DNA of 64,000 nucleotides from Gammaproteobacteria bacterium. Lineage in GTDB: Bacteria > Pseudomonadota > Gammaproteobacteria > Pseudomonadales > Pseudomonadaceae. A program made the translations under genes and the position numbers. The notes below the pieces were generated by a model. The model searched no databases. It was not told the origin of the DNA and was given only the letters and a program-made list of their open reading frames with translations. This document shows, one piece after another, positions 35,169 through 42,945 of this stretch (position 1 is its first letter; each line of letters begins with the position of its first letter). The stretch covers positions 22,596-86,595 of the forward strand of contig JAHIWP010000064.1 in the NCBI GenBank assembly GCA_018816095.1, written 5' to 3'.

Positions 35169-36364
35169 TGCGCGAGCTCCATGGTGGGGGTGGCCTTAGC
35201 GGACAGGCCGATCAGCAGTTTGAACAGGCCGTCCACCAACGCACCCAGCACGACGATGGGCACCACACCGAGCAGCACCAAATCCTGGGCGCTGCTGAAC
35301 AACCCTTCAAACATCAGGCTACCCAGGCCGCCTGCACCAATCAGCGCTGTCACCGCGGCCAGGCCCACCGCCTGAATGCTGGCGATGCGCACGCCACTCA
35401 ACACCACGGGCAGCGCCAGCGGCACCTGCGCCTGCCAAAACAATTGCGCCGGGGTAAAGCCCAAACCTTGCGCAGCCTGCGTGACTGCCGATGGCACCTG
35501 CGCCAGCCCGGCCAGCGTGCCGCGCACCACCGGCAGCAAGCTGTACAGCGTTAATGCCAACACGCCTGGCGCCAGCCCCACGCCACTGATACCGGCACGG
35601 CCCAGTGCCGGCCAGCTCGCGGCCAACCAAGCCAACGGCGCCATCAGCAGGCCAAACAGCGCAATCGAGGGGATGGTTTGGACGATATTGAGCAGCGGAA
35701 ACATCGCGCGCCCGACTCGCGCGTAACGATGAGTGGCCCAGCCGAGCGGCAGGCCAACGGCCAGGGTAAACAACAGCGCCAGTGCGACGATCTGGCAATG
35801 GCGGGCAATCACGCCCCAGTACTCATCGCTACGGTTGGCGTACTCCTTCATGATCGACAACTCATCGGCACCGCCGCTGACCAGCAACAGCGCCAGCGGC
35901 AACAAAGCCGTCGTGGCCACGCCCATACGCGCCAAGGTGCCGGCGCGCAGGGCTTGCAGTGCATCGGCCAGCACTAAGCCCAACAGCAACCACGCCAGCC
36001 ACAGGCCACTGCCCAATGCCGTGCGGGCAAACGGCGCGCTTGCCTGCACCACCAGGGTGGCGTGGCTGGCGGCTAGAGCGCCCAGCCCCACTGCTAACAC
36101 GGTTGCCGCTGCGACGGTCAGCCACAAATAGATGCGACGGGGCGGTGCTAGCGAGAGTAATAACAACCCTACCAGCAAGACGGCCAAGCCCCAGACGGGC
36201 CCTTGCAGCAGTGCGAAGAATGAGACGGCTTCGCCCGACACCAGACGATTGGGCGCTACGCGCACCAGCGGCAGGCTCCACAAAGCACCGACCACCAGCA
36301 GCGAAAGTGCAGCCTGTGCAGTTCGCCAGCGTGGTTGGACGGCTGAGATTAAAGCGCTAACCAC
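35165..36364 (-). CDS. yehY: Osmoprotectant ABC transporter permease, large (YehY-like)
   Basis: A 399-residue permease. Its N-terminal half (about residues 15-180) holds several extra membrane helices and the C-terminal half is the BPD_transp_1 core, with coupling segment VTQAAQGLGFTPAQLFWQAQVP near residue 300. E. coli YehY (about 385 residues) has the same enlarged layout, which sets it apart from OpuCB. The GTG at 36364 is the only plausible start. The 3' end overlaps the ATPase gene by four bases. Confidence 0.86.
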   Translation of the reverse strand: MVSALISAVQPRWRTAQAALSLLVVGALWSLPLVRVAPNRLVSGEAVSFFALLQGPVWGLAVLLVGLLLLSLAPPRRIYLWLTVAAATVLAVGLGALAASHATLVVQASAPFARTALGSGLWLAWLLLGLVLADALQALRAGTLARMGVATTALLPLALLLVSGGADELSIMKEYANRSDEYWGVIARHCQIVALALLFTLAVGLPLGWATHRYARVGRAMFPLLNIVQTIPSIALFGLLMAPLAWLAASWPALGRAGISGVGLAPGVLALTLYSLLPVVRGTLAGLAQVPSAVTQAAQGLGFTPAQLFWQAQVPLALPVVLSGVRIASIQAVGLAAVTALIGAGGLGSLMFEGLFSSAQDLVLLGVVPIVVLGALVDGLFKLLIGLSAKATPTMELAQ

Positions 36365-36400
36365 CGTGATTGACGCTCACGTAAGGGGTCATCAGCAGGC

Positions 36401-37324
36401 TTATTGCAGCAGCCCTTTGGATTTGAGGAAGTCCGCGGCGACTTTCTTCGCGTCCTGGCCTTCGAGTTGAATCTTGGCGTTCAGGCTCTGCAGTGTGGGG
36501 CCATCCAGCAGTTCGAATACCGGCGTCAGGGCGTCGGCGATCTGAGGGTGTTGCTTGAGCGCGTCCTCGCGAACAATCGGCGCGGGTGCGTAAATAGGCT
36601 GCACGCCTTTGGGGTCGTCGAGAATCACCAGGCCCAAGGTGGCCACGGCGCCATCTGTGCCATAAGCCATGGCGGCGTTGACGCCGGAGGTTTGCTCACC
36701 GGCCGCACGAATCGTCACCGCCGTATCGCCACCGGCCAACGTCAGCAGTTGCTCGGGCTTGAGGGTGAAGTTGTAGGCTGTTTGGAAGGCCGGCAGTGCG
36801 TCCGAACGCTCGACAAACTCAGCCGAGGCGGCCAGCTTGAAGTGCCCACCTTTGCCCAGCCATTGGCCCAGGTCGTCGAGGGTTTTCAGTTGGTTGGGGC
36901 TGGCCACATCTTGGCGAATGGCAATCGCCCAGGTGTTATTGGCTGGCGCAGGCGTCAGCCAGACAATCTTGTTCTGTTCATAGTCCAGCGCCTTGACGCG
37001 TTCGTAGCCGGCTTTGGCGTCTTTCCAAACCGGGTTGGACTCTTCGGCAAATATAAAGGCGCCGTTGCCGGTGTATTCAGGGTACAGATCAATCTCGCCG
37101 GCGGTCAGCGCGCCGCGCATCACCTGGGTGTTGCCCAGGCCAGGTTTGTTCTCGGTCTTGATACCCTTGGCTTCCAGTGCCAGCACAATCATATTGCCCA
37201 GCAACTTGCCCTCGGTATCGATCTTGGAGCCCACACGCACGGGAGTATCCGCTTGCGCGAAGGCGCTGCCCATGGCCAGTAAGCCAGCCAAGATCAACGT
37301 AGTTCTACGTTGCATGAGGGTCAT
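36401..37324 (-). CDS. yehZ: Osmoprotectant-binding periplasmic protein (YehZ/OsmF-like)
   Basis: A 307-residue substrate-binding protein of the OpuAC type. The signal peptide ends near residue 25 (GSAFAQADT), and the mature chain starts VRVGSKIDTEGKLLGNMI, with the GSK-E-LL pattern of the family. AAAGGAG sits seven bases before the ATG at 37324. As the first gene of the yehZYXW-type operon it sets the ligand; relatives bind betaines weakly, and YehZYXW in enterics is stress-inducible rather than a high-capacity betaine importer. The four genes are all on the minus strand with short gaps or overlaps. Confidence 0.88.
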   Translation of the reverse strand: MTLMQRRTTLILAGLLAMGSAFAQADTPVRVGSKIDTEGKLLGNMIVLALEAKGIKTENKPGLGNTQVMRGALTAGEIDLYPEYTGNGAFIFAEESNPVWKDAKAGYERVKALDYEQNKIVWLTPAPANNTWAIAIRQDVASPNQLKTLDDLGQWLGKGGHFKLAASAEFVERSDALPAFQTAYNFTLKPEQLLTLAGGDTAVTIRAAGEQTSGVNAAMAYGTDGAVATLGLVILDDPKGVQPIYAPAPIVREDALKQHPQIADALTPVFELLDGPTLQSLNAKIQLEGQDAKKVAADFLKSKGLLQ

Positions 37325-37487
37325 GGTGAGGCTCCTTTATAGATAACGAGTAAAACAATAGCGGGCTTTCAGATGGAAACCCACCGATCAGGTTCTACCC
37401 AGCGCAAAGACCATGACCGACAACAACGCCCATGCAAGGGGCTAGCCGCTACTGTTTTACGTGCAGCAAGTCTGTGGTTGGCGATGT

Positions 37488-38024
37488 TTAGCTGGGCAGT
37501 GCAGTGATCTTTTTCATAGCCTCGATCCAGTCGGGATTGAGTTGCGGCTGATCGATGTCCATCCCGAGGCTTTCCATACGCTCTTTGTGTCGGTTGATCT
37601 CCGCCACGGCTTCGCTGAGTGCGCTGGAGTTGCCGTCCAGCTGGTGCATTTGGGTCAGGCCGAGATGATAGAAGCGCAGCAACTTCATGGCCTCCGGGTC
37701 ATGTGCAGCCACCCCGGCTTTGACGTGGTGCATCACATTGGTGATGCGCATCAGGCTGCGCTTGAGCTGCCAGCCATAGGCTGCTGCGGCCATCCAGGGT
37801 TGTGACCACATAAAGCTGCGCACCAGGGCCACAGTCAGCAGCAGGGCGATAATCACGCCGGTCAGGTTCCAGCGGAAATTATCCCCGCCTGGCTGGCCAA
37901 ACAACATGACGGTGGCGGTGGACAGCAGCATGGCCAACACAACGAACGTCAGGGCGATGATTAGTGTGCTGCGGCGGGTTTGTTGGCGGTAGTGCTCGGG
38001 GTTCTGCTGTTGGATTTCGAACAT
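37488..38024 (-). CDS. DUF3087-like inner-membrane protein
   Basis: A 178-residue protein of unknown function. Two hydrophobic helices (about residues 24-45 and 55-76) at the N-terminus are followed by a conserved soluble part with WSQPWMAAAAYGWQLKRSLM and MKLLRFYHLGLTQMHQLDGN. I recall this pattern as the DUF3087 family of pseudomonads, but that could not be checked. The ATG at 38024 is chosen; a GTG three codons upstream (38033) and the longer open frame are alternatives. It is divergent from the next gene and unlinked to the osmoprotectant operon in function as far as can be seen. Confidence 0.7.
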   Translation of the reverse strand: MFEIQQQNPEHYRQQTRRSTLIIALTFVVLAMLLSTATVMLFGQPGGDNFRWNLTGVIIALLLTVALVRSFMWSQPWMAAAAYGWQLKRSLMRITNVMHHVKAGVAAHDPEAMKLLRFYHLGLTQMHQLDGNSSALSEAVAEINRHKERMESLGMDIDQPQLNPDWIEAMKKITALPS

Positions 38025-38152
38025 CGTGGCCACGGGGCTCTCTCTGCGGTGAAGGGGGGCGTCGATTGAGGCTGATTCGGCGTATGCGCGATCGCTGCTG
38101 CAAGGTATCTTGCCCACCCACGGGTGAGGTTGCTTAAGGAATTGTCGGATTT

Positions 38153-38725
38153 ATGGGCCGTAGTGTGTTTCAGGCTGTAATTATTTGCGTGGCGACGCTG
38201 TGTGCGAGCGCCGCGCAGGCCAAGGTTGAGGTGCAGGCCGGCCAGCATAAAACGCTGGGGCGGATCCTGGTGGCTAAGGTTTCCGAGGATATTGCGCCGG
38301 GCGATTATGAGGCCTTACTCAAAGGCATCAAGGCCAACCCGGGCACATTTGCCAGGAAAATTGTCATGCTCGACAGCATTGGCGGCAGCGTGGATGAGGC
38401 CATGCGCATCGGTCGTTTGCTGCACGAAACCCGCTTTGACAGCCTGGTGCCCTCCACCGGGGTATGCCAAGGCAGTTGCGTGTACCTGCTGGCGGCGGGG
38501 CAGCGTAAAACCGTGCGGGGTTATGTGGGCATCCATCGGCCCTATTACGCGGGCAGTGATTCGGTGCATTCGGCCTCCCGGCACGGCGTCAATCGTGCCC
38601 GTAAGGTGGCGTACTTCAAGGACATGCAGGTGCCGCTGGCGCTGCTTGAGGCGATTAACCGCACTGAGCCGCAACGCATGCGCGTATTGAGCGCTAGCGA
38701 GCTGACGCACTTCCGCTTGCAGTGA
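38153..38725 (+). CDS. Secreted protein with ClpP/crotonase-like fold
   Basis: A 190-residue exported protein with a signal peptide ending near residue 23 (CASAAQAKV). The mature part has the features of a ClpP-like or COG3904-type periplasmic protein: a glycine-rich strand-helix MLDSIGGSVDEAMRIGRLL, the segment GVCQGSCVYLLAAG, where the serine sits at the ClpP nucleophile position, and a histidine in VGIHRPYY. Two cysteines flank that serine. A protease role is possible but unproven. AAGGA lies 12 bases before the ATG. It is convergent with the sulfate permease genes. Confidence 0.72.
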   Translation: MGRSVFQAVIICVATLCASAAQAKVEVQAGQHKTLGRILVAKVSEDIAPGDYEALLKGIKANPGTFARKIVMLDSIGGSVDEAMRIGRLLHETRFDSLVPSTGVCQGSCVYLLAAGQRKTVRGYVGIHRPYYAGSDSVHSASRHGVNRARKVAYFKDMQVPLALLEAINRTEPQRMRVLSASELTHFRLQ

Positions 38726-38766
38726 GGTGCCTGCGGCGTGAGGGGTTGTCGCGCCTGAGTGACTGC

Positions 38767-39597
38767 TTAAGTGGCCTCAGCCTGTTGCATCAGCGTGCGC
38801 TGGCGCCATTCCATAAAGGTTTTCAGCAGTAGCGTGAGCAGTGCCATGCAGGCCAGCAGCGCGGCGGCGGTAAAGGCAGCGGCGGGTTTGTAGTCGTTGT
38901 TCAGCTGATCGACCAGCAAGGGCAGGGTCAGGGTCTGGTTGATGATGGTGCCGGACACCACCGACACCGCGCCGAACTCGCCCACTGCGCGGGCATTGGT
39001 GATGACCACGCCATACAGCAGCGCCCATTTGATTTTCGGCAGGGTGATATGGCGGAAGATCTGCCAGCCGTTGGCGCCCAGGCACAGGGCGGCGGTTTCT
39101 TCATCTTGGCCTTGGGACTGCATCACTGGAATCAAGATGCGCGCGACATAGGGTGCGGTGACAAACACCGTGACCATGACGATGCCCGGCCAGGCAAACA
39201 TCAGCTGCATGCCGTTATCGTAGAACCAGCGCCCCAGCGCGTGCTCCAGGCCATACACCACCAGGTAACAGAGCCCAGCCACCACCGGTGACACCGCATA
39301 GGGGATGTCGAGCAGGGTGGTCAGCAGCTTGCGCCCACGAAAATCGTAATGCGTCACGCACCAGGCCAGCAGAATGCCGAAACACAGGTTAATCGGCACC
39401 GTCAGCGCCGCCACCAGCAGGGTGAGGCCGATGGCGTGAAGCATGTAGTCTTCGCCGAGGTTGCCCCACAGCAACGCCAGGCCGCCGGAGAAGGCTTTAG
39501 TGAAAATGAGCGCCAGCGGCACCAGGAGAATCAGGGTGATCAGGCTCAGCCCGAGGCCGATCAACAGCCATTGATGCCAGTATTGAGGTTTTTTCAT
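38767..39597 (-). CDS. cysW: Sulfate/thiosulfate ABC permease, copy 1
   Basis: A 276-residue CysW-type inner-membrane permease with about six helices. The coupling loop includes EETAALCLGANGWQIFRHITLP (near residues 167-188), and the family motif [13 protein letters not shown] follows. The ATG at 39597 overlaps the stop of the upstream cysT copy (ATGA), which is preferred over an in-frame ATG at 39615. It forms, with that gene and the binding protein further upstream, a minus-strand sulfate uptake set that has no ATPase of its own. Confidence 0.9.
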   Translation of the reverse strand: MKKPQYWHQWLLIGLGLSLITLILLVPLALIFTKAFSGGLALLWGNLGEDYMLHAIGLTLLVAALTVPINLCFGILLAWCVTHYDFRGRKLLTTLLDIPYAVSPVVAGLCYLVVYGLEHALGRWFYDNGMQLMFAWPGIVMVTVFVTAPYVARILIPVMQSQGQDEETAALCLGANGWQIFRHITLPKIKWALLYGVVITNARAVGEFGAVSVVSGTIINQTLTLPLLVDQLNNDYKPAAAFTAAALLACMALLTLLLKTFMEWRQRTLMQQAEAT

Positions 39598-40442
39598 TTG
39601 CCTTGCCGTTGCCATTTAAACAGGCGGCCTTGCAGCACTTGCAGGGTAAACAGCAGCACCAGTGAGGCCAGCAGAATGACTGAGGCAATTGCCGCAGCCG
39701 CGGGGTAGTTGAACTCCTGCAGACGCACAAAAATCATCAGCGAAGACACTTCGGTTTTGAACGGTATGTTGCCGGCAATCATGATCACCGCACCGAACTC
39801 ACCGAGGCTGCGGATAAACGATTGCGACGCCCCGGTGACCAGCGCTGGGATCAGGGTGGGCAGCACCACGTAAAAGAACGTCTGCACCCGATTGGCACCC
39901 AGGGTGCTGGCGGCTTCTTCGTAATCGCGGCCAAGGTCCTGCAGCACCGGCTGCACGGTACGCACCACAAACGGCAGGCTGGTAAACACCATGGCAATCA
40001 GGATGCCTGGGTAGGCGTAGGCCAGCTTGATGCCCATGGGCGCGAGCCATTGCCCCAACCAACCGCCGGGCGCGAGCAGGGTGGCCAGCGTCAGTCCGGC
40101 CACCGAGGTGGGCAGGGCGAAGGGCAGGTCGATCAGCGCATCCACCAGGCGACGCCCGGGGAAGTCGTAGCGGGTGATGATCCACGCCAACAGCAGGCCG
40201 ATCAGCACGGTGGCGATGGTGGCGTAGAAGGCACCACTGATGGTCACCTTGTAACTTTGCACCACGCGCGGGTCGCTTATTGCTTGCCAGTACTGCGCCC
40301 AGCTCATGTCGCTGACGTACAGCAGCAACGCCGACAGCGGAAACAGGATGATCAGTGAGATGTAAAAGGTGCTGAAGCCGAAACTCAGACCAAAGCCTGG
40401 CAGCAGCGGGTTCTGCAGAAAGAAGCGAGGTGTCTTAGGCAC
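39594..40442 (-). CDS. cysT: Sulfate/thiosulfate ABC permease, copy 1
   Basis: A 282-residue CysT (CysU)-type permease. Typical stretches are [21 protein letters not shown], the coupling loop EEAASTLGANRVQTFFYVVLP and SLGEFGAVIMIAGNIP. The GTG at 40442 follows CAGGGA at good spacing. It lies between the binding-protein gene and cysW on the minus strand. Residue identity to the second CysT in this window (44103-44921) is visible in all core motifs but the two are clearly diverged, so the duplication is not recent. Confidence 0.9.
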   Translation of the reverse strand: MPKTPRFFLQNPLLPGFGLSFGFSTFYISLIILFPLSALLLYVSDMSWAQYWQAISDPRVVQSYKVTISGAFYATIATVLIGLLLAWIITRYDFPGRRLVDALIDLPFALPTSVAGLTLATLLAPGGWLGQWLAPMGIKLAYAYPGILIAMVFTSLPFVVRTVQPVLQDLGRDYEEAASTLGANRVQTFFYVVLPTLIPALVTGASQSFIRSLGEFGAVIMIAGNIPFKTEVSSLMIFVRLQEFNYPAAAAIASVILLASLVLLFTLQVLQGRLFKWQRQGK

Positions 40443-40510
40443 ACTTAAATCCCTGAAAGCACAAACCGCCGTAAAGACGGCGGCTGTTTGTTGCTCAAAC
40501 CGATGAGGTC

Positions 40511-41524
40511 TTAGCGACCCTCGGCCAATAATTGGTCAAGGATACCATTGGCATCGAAGTGCTTGGCAGTGATCTCATCCCAGGTGCCGAGGACTTCGGT
40601 TGGGTTGATCAGGCGAATCTGCGGGAACTGCGCTGCGGTAGCCGCCACCACTTCCGGGTTGTGCACACGGTAGTTGTAGGTGGTCAGCAGCTGCTGGATG
40701 TCTTTGCTGTACTGGAAGTCCAGGTAGGCTTTGGACACTTCGCGGGTGCCTTTTTGATCGACCACTTTGTCGACCAGCGCCACTGGGAATTCGGCCAGCA
40801 CGCTAACTGGCGGTACGACGATCTCGTATTCGCCGGATTTGAATTCTTCACCATTGGCGATGTTGACCACTTCCGATTCGAAGGTCAGTAGCACATCACC
40901 TTGGCCATTCTGGGCGAAGGCCACGGTGGCGGCGCGGCCACCGGTAGGGAAGTTTTCGACGTTGCGCAGCACCTTGGCAACAAAACTTTTGATCTGGCTT
41001 TCATCGCCCTTGAATTGCTCGTTGGCATACAGCCAGGCGCCCAGGTAGCTGTAGCGCGCGTTACCGGAAGTTTTCGGGTTAGGGAATACCAGCTTCACGT
41101 CATCACGGGCCAGGTCGTTCCAGTCCTTGATGTTCTTTGGGTTGCCCTTGCGCACCAGAAACGCCGTGGTGCTGTAGTACGGCGAGCTGTTGTTCGGGAA
41201 CTGCTTGGCCCAGTCTTCACGCAGCAGGCCACGCTTAGCGAGGATGTCGACGTCGGTGACCTGGTTGAAGGTTACGGTATCGACCTTCTTGCCCTGGATG
41301 ATGTCCTGGGCCTGGCGCGAGGAGCCAGCGAATGACTGGTCAATCTTCTGCTCTTTACCGGTCTGTGCTTGCCAGTGGGCGATGAACTTGGGGTTGATCT
41401 CGGCAAACAGCTCACGGGCGATGTCGTAGGACGCATTCAGAATCGGCGCGTCTTCGGCCAGCGCAGCAGCGCTGCCCAGTAGGCTTGAGGTGATGGCACT
41501 GGCCAGCAGAATTTTCTTGAGCAT
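40511..41524 (-). CDS. sbp: Sulfate-binding periplasmic protein, copy 1
   Basis: A 337-residue sulfate/thiosulfate-binding protein. The signal peptide ends near residue 24 (AALAEDAP), and the mature chain begins LNASYDIARELFAEINPKF, the family signature start. QSFAGSSRQAQDIIQGKKVD and NPKTSGNARYSYLGAW carry sulfate-binding residues. The ATG at 41524 is chosen; a GTG at 41545 in frame is an alternative. It heads the minus-strand set sbp-cysT-cysW. A conserved AT-rich element shared with the oscA promoter lies about 95 bases upstream. Confidence 0.92.
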   Translation of the reverse strand: MLKKILLASAITSSLLGSAAALAEDAPILNASYDIARELFAEINPKFIAHWQAQTGKEQKIDQSFAGSSRQAQDIIQGKKVDTVTFNQVTDVDILAKRGLLREDWAKQFPNNSSPYYSTTAFLVRKGNPKNIKDWNDLARDDVKLVFPNPKTSGNARYSYLGAWLYANEQFKGDESQIKSFVAKVLRNVENFPTGGRAATVAFAQNGQGDVLLTFESEVVNIANGEEFKSGEYEIVVPPVSVLAEFPVALVDKVVDQKGTREVSKAYLDFQYSKDIQQLLTTYNYRVHNPEVVAATAAQFPQIRLINPTEVLGTWDEITAKHFDANGILDQLLAEGR

Positions 41525-41618
41525 GATGAAGGCGTTCCTCGTCACGGCGCCGGCAGGCAGCGCGGGGTAGAGCCTGACCTGTTGGCCAGAATGTGGCGCC
41601 GATACTGCACAAGTTTTT

Positions 41619-41630
41619 TATTCTTAAAAA
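41619..41630 (-). promoter_or_regulatory. Shared AT-rich element upstream of sbp copy 1, candidate CysB site
   Basis: On the minus strand this reads TTTTTAAGAATA, identical over 12 bases to 42492-42503 before oscA, and both lie roughly 85-105 bases before the start codon of a sulfur-assimilation gene. CysB is the known sulfur regulator in Pseudomonas and binds AT-rich sites. The assignment is inference. Confidence 0.5.
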
Positions 41631-41688
41631 GAAACATTTAATGCTATTGATATAACCAGAAATTGATTTTGTACCGATATTTTTGCAG

Positions 41689-41734
41689 CCTTTAGCCGCT
41701 GGCCTGAGCGGCTAAAGGTCTGTCGCGACAGACC
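41689..41734. terminator. Paired stem-loops after the RBBP9-type hydrolase
   Basis: A 12-bp perfect stem (CCTTTAGCCGCT/AGCGGCTAAAGG, six-base loop, 41689-41718) overlaps an 18-bp perfect palindrome GGTCTGTCGCGACAGACC (41717-41734). They follow the hydrolase stop on the minus strand and separate it from the sbp promoter. No T-run is present; a transcription end is likely but not certain. Confidence 0.55.
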
Positions 41735-41747
41735 TAGGCACCGGCGG

Positions 41748-42332
41748 TCAGGCGCAGCGGCGCTTGTGCTGGTCAACACGGTTTTGCAGGCGGTAGAGGT
41801 AGGCGAAACCCTGCTCCCAGCGCCGATGTCCGGACTGCACATTAATATGCCCGGCGCCGCTAAGGATCGTCACAGCGCTACCCCAGTCGCGGGCCAGCTC
41901 GATCGCCCGGGCAGCACTGGCGGCAGCGTCGTTGTCCGAGCCCACCAATTGGCTGGGGAACGGCAGCGGCTGCTGCGGTATCGGTGCGAAGTTCTGCAAC
42001 GCTGCCGGGCAATTGTTGCGTTGCACATCCGCCGGGGCGACCAACAAGGCCCCTTGTACCCGACCCAGCAACTCGGCTGGCGCTTGAGCCGCCCAGTGCG
42101 CCACGGTGATGCAGCCCAGGCTATGGGCAATCAGGATGGTCGGGCGTGGGTCACTGGCGATACTGCGCTGCAGTTCGGCCACCCAGGTGTTGCGGTCAGG
42201 GTTCAGCCAGTCGGCCTGCTCCACACGTGCACTGTTCGGCAGGCTGCGCTGCCAGTGGCTCTGCCAATGTGCGTCGGCCGATCCTTGCCAGCCCGGCACT
42301 ATCAGGTAACGGATAGTTTGGCTGCGCATCAT
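41748..42332 (-). CDS. RBBP9/YdeN-type alpha/beta hydrolase
   Basis: A 194-residue serine hydrolase of the RBBP9/YdeN family. The N-terminal LIVPGWQGSADAHWQSHW is diagnostic. The catalytic serine lies in LIAHSLGCITVAHWA, the aspartate in LVGSDNDAAAS and the histidine in GAGHINVQSG. GGAGG precedes a double ATG (42332 or 42329). Position between the two sulfate-transport sets suggests a role in organosulfur use, as this gene is often beside sbp and oscA in pseudomonads, but the substrate is unknown. Confidence 0.87.
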   Translation of the reverse strand: MMRSQTIRYLIVPGWQGSADAHWQSHWQRSLPNSARVEQADWLNPDRNTWVAELQRSIASDPRPTILIAHSLGCITVAHWAAQAPAELLGRVQGALLVAPADVQRNNCPAALQNFAPIPQQPLPFPSQLVGSDNDAAASAARAIELARDWGSAVTILSGAGHINVQSGHRRWEQGFAYLYRLQNRVDQHKRRCA

Positions 42333-42491
42333 GCGCCCTCCTGCAGATGTGAATGGCTGCAGTGTAGGGAGAGCTTACAAATATCAAAAAGAATAAGAAC
42401 TTATTTGCTTATGCCTGAAATTGCACTCCGTTGCGTCAGGCGTGCAAGGTTTGTATATGCAAAAAAAGAATATAAATGCTCTTAAATAATA

Positions 42492-42503
42492 TTTTTAAGA
42501 ATA
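42492..42503 (+). promoter_or_regulatory. Shared AT-rich element upstream of oscA, candidate CysB site
   Basis: TTTTTAAGAATA lies in a strongly AT-rich stretch (42450-42510) before oscA and is identical to the element upstream of sbp copy 1 on the other strand. An inverted repeat (CTTAAATAATATTTTTAAG, 42481-42499) overlaps it. Confidence 0.5.
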
Positions 42504-42587
42504 TTAAAGGCTCTCTAGTATCCGCTCCAGGCCCACTGACTACGGCCAGTTTTCGCCGCTTATGGGGCTATTTCAAGGAGCACTACC

Positions 42588-42770
42588 ATGACCGCCACCC
42601 TACGCAACCTTGAAGCTCAGGACGACGTCAGCATCCTGCGCGAGATCCAGGCTGCGCTGAATGGCCTGAAGTTTGGCGCGGTTGAAATCACCGTGCACAA
42701 CGGCCAGGTCGTGCAGATCGAACGCAAGGAAAAATTTCGCTTGCAGGCTCCGGCCGGCAAAAACGCTTAA
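42588..42770 (+). CDS. oscA: OscA, small sulfur-starvation protein (DUF2292)
   Basis: A 60-residue protein of the YezD/DUF2292 family. It reads ILREIQAALNGLKFGAVEIT followed by VHNGQVVQIERKEKFRL, the whole conserved domain. OscA was named in Pseudomonas corrugata, where it is needed for organosulfur use and chromate tolerance, and it is typically encoded just before the sulfate-binding protein, as here. AAGGAG precedes the ATG. It likely heads the transcript that continues through the Cys-containing small frame into sbp-cysTWA, under control of the AT-rich upstream region. Confidence 0.9.
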   Translation: MTATLRNLEAQDDVSILREIQAALNGLKFGAVEITVHNGQVVQIERKEKFRLQAPAGKNA

Positions 42771-42819
42771 CCACTAGAACCAACCTCAAAACCCGACTGG
42801 ACCACCGGAGGGTGTGAGC

Positions 42820-42885
42820 ATGAACCGAGCACAAACCATGAACACACACCGGTATTGCAGCTGTCAGCGACGAATGCGCTGTTGA
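42820..42885 (+). CDS. Candidate 21-residue Cys-containing leader peptide
   Basis: A short reading frame in the oscA-sbp gap that ends in YCSCQRRMRC before TGA, giving three cysteines in the last nine residues. The ATG at 42820 has an excellent ribosome-binding site, GGAGG at 42807-42811, eight bases upstream and better than that of sbp itself. The stop lies 60 bases before the sbp start. The combination of a Cys-ended frame and a downstream sulfate-uptake gene suggests translation-dependent sensing of cysteinyl-tRNA. This is inference; I know of no described counterpart in Pseudomonas. A chance frame is possible. Confidence 0.5.
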   Translation: MNRAQTMNTHRYCSCQRRMRC

Positions 42886-42945
42886 CCGCCAAGCCCTAAA
42901 GAAAAACCAAGCCATTAGAAAATCAAAGATCTTAGGAGCTGCACC

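Noticed and set aside
37879-38248. Open frames opposite the divergent DUF3087-like and ClpP-like genes
   Set aside because: Short, Arg/Pro/His-rich and overlapping better-supported genes.
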